The notes below the pieces were generated by a model. The model did no database searches. It saw only the letters and a program-made list of their open reading frames with translations, and had not been told where the DNA came from. This document shows, piece after piece, positions 1 through 6,994 of a DNA stretch of 64,000 nt. The stretch comes from a virus. Where the stretch lies: positions 1-64,000 of the IMG/VR virus record IMGVR_UViG_3300020196_000026. The stretch is one strand, 5' to 3'. Position numbers and translations under genes: made by a program. Positions within the stretch are counted from its first letter, which is position 1, and each line of letters opens with the position of its first letter.

Positions 1-14
1 CAATAGGAGAACTC

Positions 15-695
15 ATGAGCAGAGTACTGGTGATAGGAGATACCCATGTTCCCGCCATGCACAAAAGTTATGTGCAGTTTCTGAAAAGTGTAGCCAAAAA
101 ATGGAAGACAGATAAAGTTATACATGTGGGTGACGTAGTGGACCACCACTGCATTAGCTTTCACGACAAGCATCCTGATAATCCCGGAGCAAAGGAAGAA
201 TACTCCCAGGCCTATAATCAAATACAAAAACTTTATAAGGAGTTTCCCAATGCCGTTATTACAATAGGCAACCACGATATACGCGTATTGCGTCTAAACG
301 CTAAAATGGGTATTCCTAAGATGTACCTTAAAGGATTCAACGATTTATACTCTACTAACGCCTGGAGATGGGTAGAGCACATTGAAATAGACGGCGTTTA
401 CTATTATCACGGAGAAGGCTGTGGGGGTCAACACCCAGCATTTAGCGCAGCCAAAATGCGATTGCAGCCTACTGTCATTGGTCACTACCATAGTGCCTGT
501 GGTATATGGTATCAGGCTGGGCCTACTGCAAAGATTTGGGGTATGAACGTTGGTTGCGGCGTTGATCGCAATCATTGGAGTATGCAATACGGTGCTGCGT
601 TTCTTAAAAAGCCAATTGTCTCCTGCGGCGTTGTAATTGATGGCGATCCGTTCGTTGAAACGATGAATTTAGGTGGAAATTCACGAGCTAAATAA
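15..695 (+). CDS. Calcineurin-like metallophosphoesterase
   Basis: A 226-residue protein with the ordered metal-binding motifs of the calcineurin-like phosphoesterase fold: GDTH (residues 8-11), GDVVD (39-43), GNHD (85-88) and GHYH (156-159). These coordinate two metal ions and catalyse phosphate ester hydrolysis. The start is preceded by AGGAGA at a suitable distance. Phages often encode such enzymes, acting on nucleic acids, cyclic nucleotides or phosphoproteins. Nothing here fixes the substrate. No signal peptide or membrane segment is visible, so it should be cytoplasmic. The family call is firm; the substrate is unknown. Confidence 0.9.
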   Translation: MSRVLVIGDTHVPAMHKSYVQFLKSVAKKWKTDKVIHVGDVVDHHCISFHDKHPDNPGAKEEYSQAYNQIQKLYKEFPNAVITIGNHDIRVLRLNAKMGIPKMYLKGFNDLYSTNAWRWVEHIEIDGVYYYHGEGCGGQHPAFSAAKMRLQPTVIGHYHSACGIWYQAGPTAKIWGMNVGCGVDRNHWSMQYGAAFLKKPIVSCGVVIDGDPFVETMNLGGNSRAK

Positions 696-761
696 AGACA
701 ATATGCAGGTTAATATGATTTATAAAGAGTTCATCAGAGCTTTTAATTTAGGTATGAACTA

Positions 762-965
762 ATGGGTAGACGAAAAAAAGAAAACTGCTTCCCGTATACT
801 GACATTGTCATATCTACTTATATTAAAAAGCAGGATTATCATCAGGCACAACTTCGGTATTCAAACAATATTGGAGTAAATCCTGCTATTAACTTTAATA
901 CAGATGAATCAGCAGAAGAAAATGTGGATTATTTTGATCAATTTGATGAGGATTATGGGGACTAA
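762..965 (+). CDS. Small protein with basic N-terminus and acidic tail
   Basis: A 67-residue product I do not recognise. It begins with the basic cluster MGRRKK and ends in a strongly acidic, aromatic tail (residues 48-67, rich in D, E, Y and F). This charge polarity is common in small phage proteins that bind or mimic nucleic acids, but that is only an analogy. It follows the phosphoesterase by 66 nt with no clear Shine-Dalgarno. It is the last gene before a long non-coding structured stretch. Confidence 0.5.
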   Translation: MGRRKKENCFPYTDIVISTYIKKQDYHQAQLRYSNNIGVNPAINFNTDESAEENVDYFDQFDEDYGD

Positions 966-1220
966 AATACCCCAATATACATGGTAATATGATATATCCC
1001 CCGCTAATAGCTCTTACCCGACCATAATAGGATGCCAGAGTCCGTACAACTCTGCATCCAAACGGCAGACGATTTTTCCAGTTATTGTCATCTGTAGCAA
1101 CTAGGTGGGCTAGCCTATCTAGTAACTGGTGGGAGGTGCGTACCAAAGATTCGCATCTGAGTTCTAGTAACCTGTAGCACGGTTGAGGTGAAAGAACGAG
1201 AAAAAGGTTAAATCGTGCGT

Positions 1221-1248
1221 CCCACATAGATCGGCAGGTCTGTGTGGG
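1221..1248 (+). repeat. CCCACA-hairpin copy 1
   Basis: CCCACATAGA pairs with TCTGTGTGGG around an 8-nt loop and is followed by CTTTTCTT. The stem has one T-G wobble. It is the first of three related hairpins in this non-coding stretch. It may be a weak terminator or a structural arm of a larger RNA. Confidence 0.7.
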
Positions 1249-1417
1249 CTTTTCTTCGACGATAGGGTGCAGAAAGATTTACTTGCCGAAAGGAAGAATA
1301 ATCTTCCCTGCACCTGAATGGTGGGCATCTTTCGTTGATTTTTGTTGCCCATGTATTGCAAATCAACGGCTTGTTGTGTGCCAAAACGCAATGCTGTGCG
1401 GGTATCAGCACAGTAAA

Positions 1418-1445
1418 CCCACATAGATCGACGGGTCTGTGTGGG
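1418..1445 (+). repeat. CCCACA-hairpin copy 2
   Basis: Same stem as copy 1, with loop bases differing at two positions. It is followed by TGTGGGTTTTT. The stem is kept while loop bases vary, which points to function as RNA. Confidence 0.7.
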
Positions 1446-1526
1446 TGTGGGTTTTTAATCCCACTTCAGCTGAAGACTTAACCCACTTCAACGGCTGTGA
1501 CAAAACCATGTGGGTTTAAACAGTAA

Positions 1527-1558
1527 CCCACACAGATCGACAGGTCTGTGTGGGTTTT
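1527..1558 (+). repeat. CCCACA-hairpin copy 3, terminator-like
   Basis: CCCACACAGA pairs perfectly with TCTGTGTGGG (10 bp), followed directly by TTTT. Compared with copies 1 and 2, the T-G wobble has become a C-G pair, a compensatory-type change that supports a conserved RNA helix. Confidence 0.7.
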
Positions 1559-1818
1559 CAAACTTTCTCAAGAGGAGAACTGCTGCAGCAGGAAGAACCT
1601 CTACTCGACTATGCGAGTATAAATAGGTATTAGGCATAGTGCGTTTATGTAAATCTACGAATTTACATTAAGGTTACTCTAGTCACAGCTTGAGGGCTAC
1701 GAAGAAGTGAAACAACTTCGGTGTGCCCTAGTTTCACAAGACTCATGACTAACTGACAGATGTAGCTCAGGGTCCCTACCTTTGTTAGAATTGAGGAACA
1801 ATATGAGACCTTACATGG

Positions 1819-1855
1819 GCACACTGTGGGGAAACCCACAGTGTGCTTTTTCTTT
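1819..1855 (+). terminator. Intrinsic terminator with GAAA tetraloop
   Basis: A perfect 12-bp stem (GCACACTGTGGG with CCCACAGTGTGC) closed by GAAA and followed by TTTTTCTTT. It ends the structured non-coding region and separates it from the next small gene. Confidence 0.9.
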
Positions 1856-1922
1856 GGTGTGGTGATCTTATGTACCGTGTAATACGGATTGTTTGGTGTG
1901 TCGTCTTTTCAGGAGAATCAAC

Positions 1923-2222
1923 ATGAGTGAAAAGCTTCTCAAAAATACCTATCAGTCATACAATATTCTCTGTGCAGAGATTGACTATATGGAAATGGTT
2001 ATCAGGGGCAACGAGTGTCGAGAGAATCCCTCCACTGATAATCTTCTTGAGCTCAAGAATCTACGCATGATATTGGAGGACCTTCAACAGAGTCGTATAT
2101 CGGCTCTTAAGTTGCATAAGTTAAATGTCTCAATCTCCAATCGACTGAAAAAAATGAATAGATGGCATATGTTTAATCAATGGACATCACAGAAACAACA
2201 AAACAGCACGACTTATTGGTGA
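1923..2222 (+). CDS. Small helical, probably coiled-coil protein
   Basis: A 99-residue protein, starting at the ATG preceded by CAGGAGAATCAAC. An in-frame start 30 nt upstream has no ribosome binding site and is disfavoured. The sequence is largely helical with heptad-like leucine and isoleucine spacing (about residues 5-80) and a basic C-terminal part. There is no signal peptide or known domain. It lies between the structured RNA's terminator and a tRNA gene. Function unknown. Confidence 0.65.
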   Translation: MSEKLLKNTYQSYNILCAEIDYMEMVIRGNECRENPSTDNLLELKNLRMILEDLQQSRISALKLHKLNVSISNRLKKMNRWHMFNQWTSQKQQNSTTYW

Positions 2223-2277
2223 TAAAGACAGTTTCGATTGTCCTCTTTTGAGGCGGGCTACTGAGCGAGCAAATATG

Positions 2278-2351
2278 GGGCCGGTAGCTCAGCGGTCTAG
2301 AGCCATCGACTCATAATCGATCCGGCGTGGGTTCGAATCCCACCCGGCCCA
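2278..2351 (+). tRNA. tRNA with CAT anticodon (elongator Met or Ile2)
   Basis: A full cloverleaf: acceptor stem GGGCCGG/CCGGCCC, D arm with AGCTCAGC, anticodon stem ATCGA/TCGAT with loop CTCATAA (anticodon CAT at 2312-2314), T arm with GTTCGAATC, and discriminator A. CCA is not encoded. The G1-C72 pair argues against an initiator tRNA. It is elongator tRNA-Met or a lysidine-modified tRNA-Ile; the sequence alone does not decide. Confidence 0.95.
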
Positions 2352-2540
2352 TTTTGTAGAATACCTCGAATACCCTCACCTGTTGATTTCACAATCTGAG
2401 CGAGGGTTTAGAGCAAAACTCGGCCAGGTAGGGCTTGCGGCCTGATCCTGCCAGCGCTGTTCTCTGTCGCTCAGAGACTCCACAGACCCCGCTGCTGGGG
2501 CCCCATCCGCAAGAGGGGGCGGCGCTTCTATAGTCCCCCG

Positions 2541-2580
2541 GAATGCCCTTGCCCGTTGATTTCACGATCCGGGCAAGGGT
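2541..2580 (+). repeat. Stem-loop with GTTGATTTCAC loop, second of two copies
   Basis: CCCTTGCCCG pairs perfectly with CGGGCAAGGG around a loop containing TTGATTTCACGAT. The related copy at 2370-2409 keeps the loop bases and the outer ACCCTC/GAGGGT pairs but has mismatches in the upper stem. The conserved loop suggests a recognition element. Confidence 0.6.
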
Positions 2581-2610
2581 TCCTTTGCTAAAGTCATTCT
2601 CTCTTGTTCG

Positions 2611-2644
2611 CCTAAAATCCAATAAGTTCGGATTTTAGGTTTTT
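2611..2644 (+). terminator. Intrinsic terminator
   Basis: A perfect 10-bp stem, CCTAAAATCC with GGATTTTAGG, around a 9-nt loop and followed by five T. It ends the tRNA and structured-RNA unit ahead of the lysozyme-like gene. Confidence 0.9.
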
Positions 2645-2697
2645 GCCTGTGGGGCGTTCCCTCAGGTATTTTTCTCAACACACAGGAAACAAATGCA

Positions 2698-3117
2698 ATG
2701 AAACCTGTAGGTAAACTTATCGTAGCGATGCTGCTGTATGTCGCTGTCCCCGCCCAGGCTCAGACCTGGGACACCTTTCTGGATGCAATCCAAAAGGTGG
2801 AGACCGGTGCAGAAAAGAATCCCAACACCGCTGTTGGCGATAATGGCAAGGCCCTTGGTGCGTATCAAATTTGGTACGATTATTGGGCGGATGCCGTTGA
2901 GCGCTCACCTGAGCTAAAAGCTCAGGGCTATGAGGCGGTTAAAGACCCCATCTATGCTAGGAAAATAATCCGAGCATACATGGACAGATACGCTCCTAAG
3001 AATGCCACGTGGGAGGAGCGAGCGCGAATTCACAATGGTGGTCCCAAAGGCCATCGTAAGTCTGCCACTAAAGCTTACTGGACCAAGGTGCAAAAGCACC
3101 TTAAGGAGGCAAAGTAA
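2698..3117 (+). CDS. Secreted lysozyme-like peptidoglycan hydrolase (endolysin)
   Basis: A 139-residue protein with a Sec signal peptide: basic start, hydrophobic core at residues 6-17, and a probable cleavage after AQA (21). The mature part resembles lysozyme/lytic-transglycosylase folds: a short helix with KVETG carrying the likely catalytic E35, then GALGAYQIWYDYW, and a later NGGP turn. It would cleave cell-wall glycan from the periplasmic side, as signal-bearing phage endolysins do. The next gene overlaps by TAATG. Membership of the lysozyme superfamily is likely; the exact family is not settled. Confidence 0.75.
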   Translation: MKPVGKLIVAMLLYVAVPAQAQTWDTFLDAIQKVETGAEKNPNTAVGDNGKALGAYQIWYDYWADAVERSPELKAQGYEAVKDPIYARKIIRAYMDRYAPKNATWEERARIHNGGPKGHRKSATKAYWTKVQKHLKEAK

Positions 3118-3452
3118 TGTTTATTTGTCTCACACTTAACCACGGAGAAGGTTCGAGAGGCTGGCATTTGATTAATCATCAGTTTATTGATCAGGCTCTA
3201 GCAACGCCTGGATTGAGGGTATTGGTGAGTAAGAACCTGGACATCAGTTCGATGATATTAGAGGAAGATGGGTTAAAAGCAGTGCCTACTCCTCTTGCTT
3301 TAAATCGAATGCGTTTAATTATTAAATGCTATCGACCGATGTTAGAGTCAGATATTTCTACTCTTTTGGGCCTTTCTGCGCCAAACGCCCACAACACACC
3401 AACTACACCCATACATGCTAGTAAGCATATGATGGGAGAAGGCCCTCTGTAG
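3117..3452 (+). CDS. Unknown protein coupled to the endolysin gene
   Basis: A 111-residue protein I do not recognise. Its ATG overlaps the endolysin stop (TAATG), implying translational coupling. The AAGGAGG upstream inside the endolysin gene is a strong ribosome binding site. No signal peptide or clear membrane helix is visible. The coupling makes a lysis-linked role possible, but that is inference only. Confidence 0.6.
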   Translation: MFICLTLNHGEGSRGWHLINHQFIDQALATPGLRVLVSKNLDISSMILEEDGLKAVPTPLALNRMRLIIKCYRPMLESDISTLLGLSAPNAHNTPTTPIHASKHMMGEGPL

Positions 3453-3482
3453 GGTCACTTACGGTGCATTTGTTTCCACTTG

Positions 3483-3518
3483 GGGGTGGCAGACTTCTTA
3501 GTCTGCCACCCCTCTTTT
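3483..3518 (+). terminator. Strong intrinsic terminator
   Basis: A perfect 12-bp stem, GGGGTGGCAGAC with GTCTGCCACCCC, with a 6-nt loop and followed by TCTTTTT. It ends the endolysin operon. Confidence 0.93.
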
Positions 3519-3568
3519 TGTACGACTACTCCGGTAGTAATTTCTAATGGTTCTATCTTGTAGTAAAA

Positions 3569-3608
3569 AGCGGGGGGCCTGGGCCAAGCCCCCTGCTTTT
3601 TTTTTAGA
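3569..3608 (+). terminator. Second intrinsic terminator
   Basis: A 10-bp stem, AGCGGGGGGC with GCCCCCTGCT (one G-T wobble), followed by a long T run. It lies only 60 nt after the previous terminator, giving tandem termination. Confidence 0.88.
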
Positions 3609-3758
3609 TATTAATATTTATTCTCTGAAGACAATGTCTAATCAATATCAACTGTATTTATTACAATGGATGGACTTGCACCTAACTGTCATAAAAGTTA
3701 GGATGCGTCATGCATATAGTTTGTAGAGGTGCCTCGTTGGCATCTCATTATATCCTTG

Positions 3759-3794
3759 CAATTCCTGAGCTAATCCTCAGGAATTGTTTTATTT
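3759..3794 (+). terminator. Third intrinsic terminator, perhaps ending a small RNA
   Basis: A perfect 11-bp stem, CAATTCCTGAG with CTCAGGAATTG, followed by TTTTATTTT. No gene lies between it and the previous terminator. A further imperfect stem, GAGGTGCC/GGCATCTC, lies just upstream (about 3726-3747). It therefore probably ends a short non-coding transcript of about 100-180 nt. Confidence 0.8.
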
Positions 3795-3906
3795 TAATGT
3801 TTAAAGCGTTGTATGCTTCTTTGCAACACCATACAGGGCATTGCTAAGTAACTGTACCTAAACATACAGAAATAATGTATATTTTAAATACCGTAAATCT
3901 CTTCTT

Positions 3907-4024
3907 AAAAAACCAGTAGTGACGTTTGCTATGTAATATCGTGCTCTATTTATAATACTTATCTAATAGTGTATACTCTGTTCAAGTAATACTCTAACAT
4001 AGCAAACGTCACTACTGGTTTTTT
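3907..4024 (+). repeat. 28-bp perfect inverted repeat with 62-nt spacer
   Basis: Bases 3907-3934 and 3997-4024 are exact reverse complements; the arms begin with six A and end with six T. The stem would work as a terminator on both strands, and the spacer is AT-rich. No gene and no target-site duplication is seen at its edges. It sits just upstream of the first promoter and gene of the leader-protein array. Confidence 0.9.
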
Positions 4025-4045
4025 TTGGAACTAAATATTGTCATT

Positions 4046-4054
4046 TGCTATAAT
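4046..4054 (+). promoter_or_regulatory. Extended -10 promoter TGCTATAAT
   Basis: A TGC plus TATAAT extended -10 box ends 7 nt before the ATG at 4062. There is no good -35. If used, the transcript would start at or next to the ATG, giving a leaderless mRNA. The same box occurs at 58044-58052. Confidence 0.6.
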
Positions 4055-4061
4055 TACTATT

Positions 4062-4514
4062 ATGCAACCTTACCAACAATACAAGCAAGCAGCCTTATTT
4101 GAAGGCGCTAACTCTGACGGACTCCAAGGCCTTAGGGCGTTGGTTGGTGCCGGAGCTGGTGGTTTACTTGGCGCTGGGTTAGGTGCTGGCGGTGGACTGC
4201 TGAGAGAGGCCTTCTTTGCCAAACCAGAAGAGGCTCAATATTTACGTAGAGCTTTACAGGGCATGAGCCTGGGTGGACTTGCAGGTGCTGGTCTTGGCGC
4301 AGGTATAGGCGCCACCAATATAGGTAAAGGCATACAGACGGCTCTAGAAGAGTCTACAGCAAAAGCTAATGTCAAAATGTTGCAGGCTATTGCTAATTCC
4401 CTCAACTCTATTCAGGTAACAAACTTGCCTCTCTTTGTAGCGCAGCCAAAATTTCAAGTTCATCCAGATGTCATAAACCAATTAGAACAAACTCAAACTA
4501 AGAGTACAAAATGA
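4062..4514 (+). CDS. Glycine-zipper protein with MxPYxxY leader
   Basis: A 150-residue product beginning MQPYQQYKQAA. I prefer this ATG to one 24 nt upstream because it matches the MxPYxxY leader found in at least five other genes. Two glycine/alanine-rich hydrophobic stretches follow (about residues 24-43 and 68-87), of the glycine-zipper type that packs tightly in membranes. A hydrophilic helical tail completes it. Probably a virion or membrane-active protein by analogy with its array neighbours. It overlaps the next gene by ATGA. Function unknown. Confidence 0.7.
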   Translation: MQPYQQYKQAALFEGANSDGLQGLRALVGAGAGGLLGAGLGAGGGLLREAFFAKPEEAQYLRRALQGMSLGGLAGAGLGAGIGATNIGKGIQTALEESTAKANVKMLQAIANSLNSIQVTNLPLFVAQPKFQVHPDVINQLEQTQTKSTK

Positions 4515-4900
4515 ACAAACAAGCTCAATACTCTTTATTACGTCACTACCTCATGCAAAAGATTGCAGAGGAGTGCGCTGCTTGCAGTATGGACGAAGCA
4601 GACTACGATTGCGAAGAGTGCAAAACTGCCTCTGAGGCATGGACTCGCTCTGAGGGTAAGAACCCAGAGGGTGGCCTTAACGCCAAAGGCCGAGCTAGCT
4701 ACAACAAAGCTACTGGGGGCAACCTAAAGGCTCCAGTGAGCTCTGCGGCGGCTGACAAGAGCCCTGCCAAGGCCAAGCGTCGTAGCAGCTTCTGCTCACG
4801 CATGTGTGGCATGAAGGCTAAGCGAACTGGTTCTGAGACCTCACGAGATCCCGACTCTCGTATCAACAAGGCGTTGCGTAAGTGGGATTGTAACTGTTAA
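4511..4900 (+). CDS. Basic Cys-containing protein, DUF6321-like
   Basis: A 129-residue protein. It opens with an amphipathic leader, MNKQAQYSLLRHYLMQKIA, shared with the gene at 22445. An acidic CxxC-type segment follows (CAACSMDEADYDCEEC). The basic part matches a widespread family from memory: WTRSEGKNPEGGLNAKGRAS, then RRSSFCSRMCGMK and SRDPDSRINKALRKW. This resembles DUF6321 proteins of phages and bacteria, whose role is unknown. Its basic and cysteine content suggests nucleic-acid binding. The leader fusion to a conserved domain is notable. Confidence 0.75.
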   Translation: MNKQAQYSLLRHYLMQKIAEECAACSMDEADYDCEECKTASEAWTRSEGKNPEGGLNAKGRASYNKATGGNLKAPVSSAAADKSPAKAKRRSSFCSRMCGMKAKRTGSETSRDPDSRINKALRKWDCNC

Positions 4901-4926
4901 ATATTAATTATTAAGATAGATACACA

Positions 4927-5928
4927 ATGATTAAAGTAGCAAACAATATTCAAAATATGCTTACCAAGCAAGCCGCCGCGAATTCACAAATGAGGTACAG
5001 TCCTCTTCGACGTATGCTTGCCCAGCAACCTCAAATAATGCATAGTCCTGGGTTAGGCGGATTTCACACTCCCGGAACTTATCCTCAAAGTATGAGTCCA
5101 GAGCGGTATCAACAGATTCAAGCTCTTAATTACATAAATCCTGGTGTATTTTCACAACCAAGTAGTTTTAATAGTCCTGAAGATTTTGCTATGGCTTTAA
5201 ATACTTCTGGGGTTGGAAATTACATGAATCCAAAACAAATACAAACACAATTGGCTAGTGCCAGTAGAAATGTCATACCCTTTGGACAAATGACTCCAGA
5301 GGAGCGTTATAGTGCAATAGACAGTTGGCGCCGACTTTCTCCTTTTCCCATCGGATCGGCTAGCGGTCCAAAGGCGCAGCCAGCTATTCAACCCAGGGGC
5401 ATTTTGGACCAGATAAAAGCAAATCCGCAGAGCTACCCCCCACGATGGCAAAACAATGATCACAGGCCCAGTAATTTATACGAAGCTCCCTTCTACGGAT
5501 TTTACCATGACCAGAGGTATAATGACTACTTAAAGGCGCAAAACGCGATGTTGGCAGAAAGATCGGGTAACGATTGGCGGGATATTAAAGATTGGCAGGA
5601 AGCGGAACGACAGGGGGCATGGGAAGTAATGCCAGGCGGACTCACGAACCCTTTCTTACACGCAGCATACGATGTAAGAAACAATCCATTGGGGTCAGAG
5701 GAGGGCGGTCAGTATGTCGAAGGTTATAATCCTCTAGGCATTACTGCAAGGAATCCGACAAGCGATGCTCAAGTAGCAAATCTTGCAAGTCAAGAGCTTG
5801 AATCTGCTTATAAAATTTATATGGATAGGTTGCGTGAGCAGCAGCGCCAGGAGTCAGAGGATGCGAGAAGCAAAGAAAGAGCTCAGGCCGCAGGAAACAT
5901 AAGCCTAATGGGCGGCCAAAAACCGTAG
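4927..5928 (+). CDS. MIKVANN-leader protein, Pro/Gln/Tyr-rich
   Basis: A 333-residue protein that begins with the recurrent leader MIKVANNIQNMLTKQAA. The remainder is low in hydrophobic segments and rich in Pro, Gln, Asn, Tyr and Arg, with no domain I recognise. It resembles extended, partly disordered phage virion proteins. No good Shine-Dalgarno precedes it. It is the first of a run of seven genes sharing this leader (six between 4927 and 9269, plus 23107). That the leader targets the protein or is cleaved off is inference. Confidence 0.7.
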   Translation: MIKVANNIQNMLTKQAAANSQMRYSPLRRMLAQQPQIMHSPGLGGFHTPGTYPQSMSPERYQQIQALNYINPGVFSQPSSFNSPEDFAMALNTSGVGNYMNPKQIQTQLASASRNVIPFGQMTPEERYSAIDSWRRLSPFPIGSASGPKAQPAIQPRGILDQIKANPQSYPPRWQNNDHRPSNLYEAPFYGFYHDQRYNDYLKAQNAMLAERSGNDWRDIKDWQEAERQGAWEVMPGGLTNPFLHAAYDVRNNPLGSEEGGQYVEGYNPLGITARNPTSDAQVANLASQELESAYKIYMDRLREQQRQESEDARSKERAQAAGNISLMGGQKP

Positions 5929-5980
5929 ATCAATTAAGAAGAAAGTCTGAGTTAAAGTAATATTATGTTTTCAACTGAAA

Positions 5981-6685
5981 ATGATTAAAGTAGCAAACAA
6001 TCTTCAACGTTTAGTAAAGAGCGCTAACAATCCATCACAGGAAGCAGCAACACTAAGAACTGATCATCCTTTTAATCTTCATTACGCAGGAACTCCGCAT
6101 GCTTACTATTCTTACGGAAATTCTCCAGCAACGAGTATGGTACCAGAAGCTTTTTTTGCGGAATTGGTGGCGGACGGCGGGTACGGAGTCGCGCCGACCG
6201 ATACGGGTAATATGAGCCCTGAGGATTATGCTGCGTTTCAAAATACCTTACTTAGTTGGCACCGACAACATAATAACCCTTCTACGCCTTATAGCCCTTC
6301 TACACAACCCGCGCCTGCAAGAGGGCGTGGCGGAAGAGTAGTTCGCGAAACTCCTGCTATGCATGGGCTGAATAATCCACATACCAGAAATCAAGAAATG
6401 CTATTTAGAGCAATGTTCCCGATTGGAAACCTTATACCCGGCTTCTTCAGCGGCGGCGGCAAGGCCTTCGCCACCGCACGCGATGGAAGTTATACTCCTC
6501 ATTACAGCTATCAAGAATCCAAAGTCCCATGGCCATACACATACCAAGCTGTGACCAAAAAAGAACCGTTCATGCCGTCTTTCCCGTTTTATAAAGCAGA
6601 CGGACAAGGTTATGATCAAGTTTTATCCCCTAGATCTATATCAGAGCAATATTCTGATTATTTAAATAGAGGTATGTCAAGGTAA
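5981..6685 (+). CDS. MIKVANN-leader protein, Pro/Tyr-rich
   Basis: A 234-residue protein with leader MIKVANNLQRLVKSANN, then a Pro-, Tyr- and Asn-rich body with no recognised domain. A mini-frame, MFSTEND (5965-5988), precedes and overlaps its start; it copies the beginning of the holin-like gene at 6995. The DNA from about 5950 repeats the junction at about 6979, evidence of a duplication scar. Confidence 0.65.
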   Translation: MIKVANNLQRLVKSANNPSQEAATLRTDHPFNLHYAGTPHAYYSYGNSPATSMVPEAFFAELVADGGYGVAPTDTGNMSPEDYAAFQNTLLSWHRQHNNPSTPYSPSTQPAPARGRGGRVVRETPAMHGLNNPHTRNQEMLFRAMFPIGNLIPGFFSGGGKAFATARDGSYTPHYSYQESKVPWPYTYQAVTKKEPFMPSFPFYKADGQGYDQVLSPRSISEQYSDYLNRGMSR

Positions 6686-6705
6686 TATTATGTTTTCATC
6701 TGAAA

Positions 6706-6990
6706 ATGATTAAAGTAGCAAACAATATTCAACGTATGCTTGAGAAAAAATCTGAGCAGCCTTTAAAAGAAGTTTTACGTGATTTTATTGATGATCGGGA
6801 TCTTCCAATTTATATTGGAACCCCTCTTGGAGCTCTTTTAGGAGGAGTATTGGGTTATGGTGCGTATCGCTTAGGACTTAAGAATAAAGCAATAGAGAAA
6901 GACAGCCTTTTGATGGCTCTTGGTTTACCTTTGTTGGGAGCGGCATCTGGCGGACGGCTAGGTTATAGTATTGGTAAAGAGTTAAAGTAA
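6706..6990 (+). CDS. MIKVANN-leader glycine-zipper membrane protein
   Basis: A 94-residue protein with leader MIKVANNIQRMLEKKSE, then two hydrophobic Gly-rich segments (about residues 40-59 and 70-90, with GTPLGALLGGVLG and GAASGGRLGYSIG). It is probably a small two-helix membrane protein. A mini-frame MFSSEND (6690-6713) overlaps its start. It ends 4 nt before the holin-like gene. Confidence 0.65.
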   Translation: MIKVANNIQRMLEKKSEQPLKEVLRDFIDDRDLPIYIGTPLGALLGGVLGYGAYRLGLKNKAIEKDSLLMALGLPLLGAASGGRLGYSIGKELK

Positions 6991-6994
6991 TATT

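Larger units (their letters stand above)
985..1855 (+). ncRNA. Candidate large structured non-coding RNA region
   Basis: About 0.9 kb without a credible gene on either strand. It is full of complementary pairs: three related hairpins (1221-1248, 1418-1445, 1527-1554), an AACCCAC/GTGGGTT pair around 1480-1517, TGTAAAT/ATTTACA near 1650-1670, GAAGT/AACTTC and GGGCTAC/GTGTGCCC near 1695-1730. It ends in a perfect 12-bp terminator (1819-1855). A tRNA gene lies about 420 nt downstream. Large ornate RNAs such as GOLLD and ROOL occur in phages close to tRNA genes, so this is a candidate for that class or a similar one. The structure is seen; the class is inference. It could instead be several short RNAs in tandem. 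Confidence 0.45.
2352..2644 (+). ncRNA. Second structured RNA candidate downstream of the tRNA
   Basis: A stretch of about 290 nt without a gene. It is clearly richer in G and C than its surroundings and rich in internal complementarity, and it ends in a perfect terminator (2611-2644). It holds two related elements sharing the core GTTGATTTCAC: one at 2370-2409 and one at 2541-2580. It may be co-transcribed with the tRNA. I do not recognise a known RNA class. Structure and terminator are seen; that it is an independent RNA is inference. Confidence 0.45.

Noticed and set aside
895-1424. Open frames on both strands in the non-coding stretch
   Set aside because: They overlap each other, have no ribosome binding sites, cross strong hairpins and give low-complexity products without family likeness. 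The sequence is better explained as structured RNA.
1221-1558. CRISPR array
   Set aside because: Three similar units occur, but spacing is irregular (197 and 109 nt), each unit is itself a terminator-like hairpin, and there are no spacers of constant length or cas genes.
3907-4024. Transposon-derived MITE
   Set aside because: Perfect terminal repeats suggested it, but no target-site duplication is seen at the borders and no second copy was found in the window.
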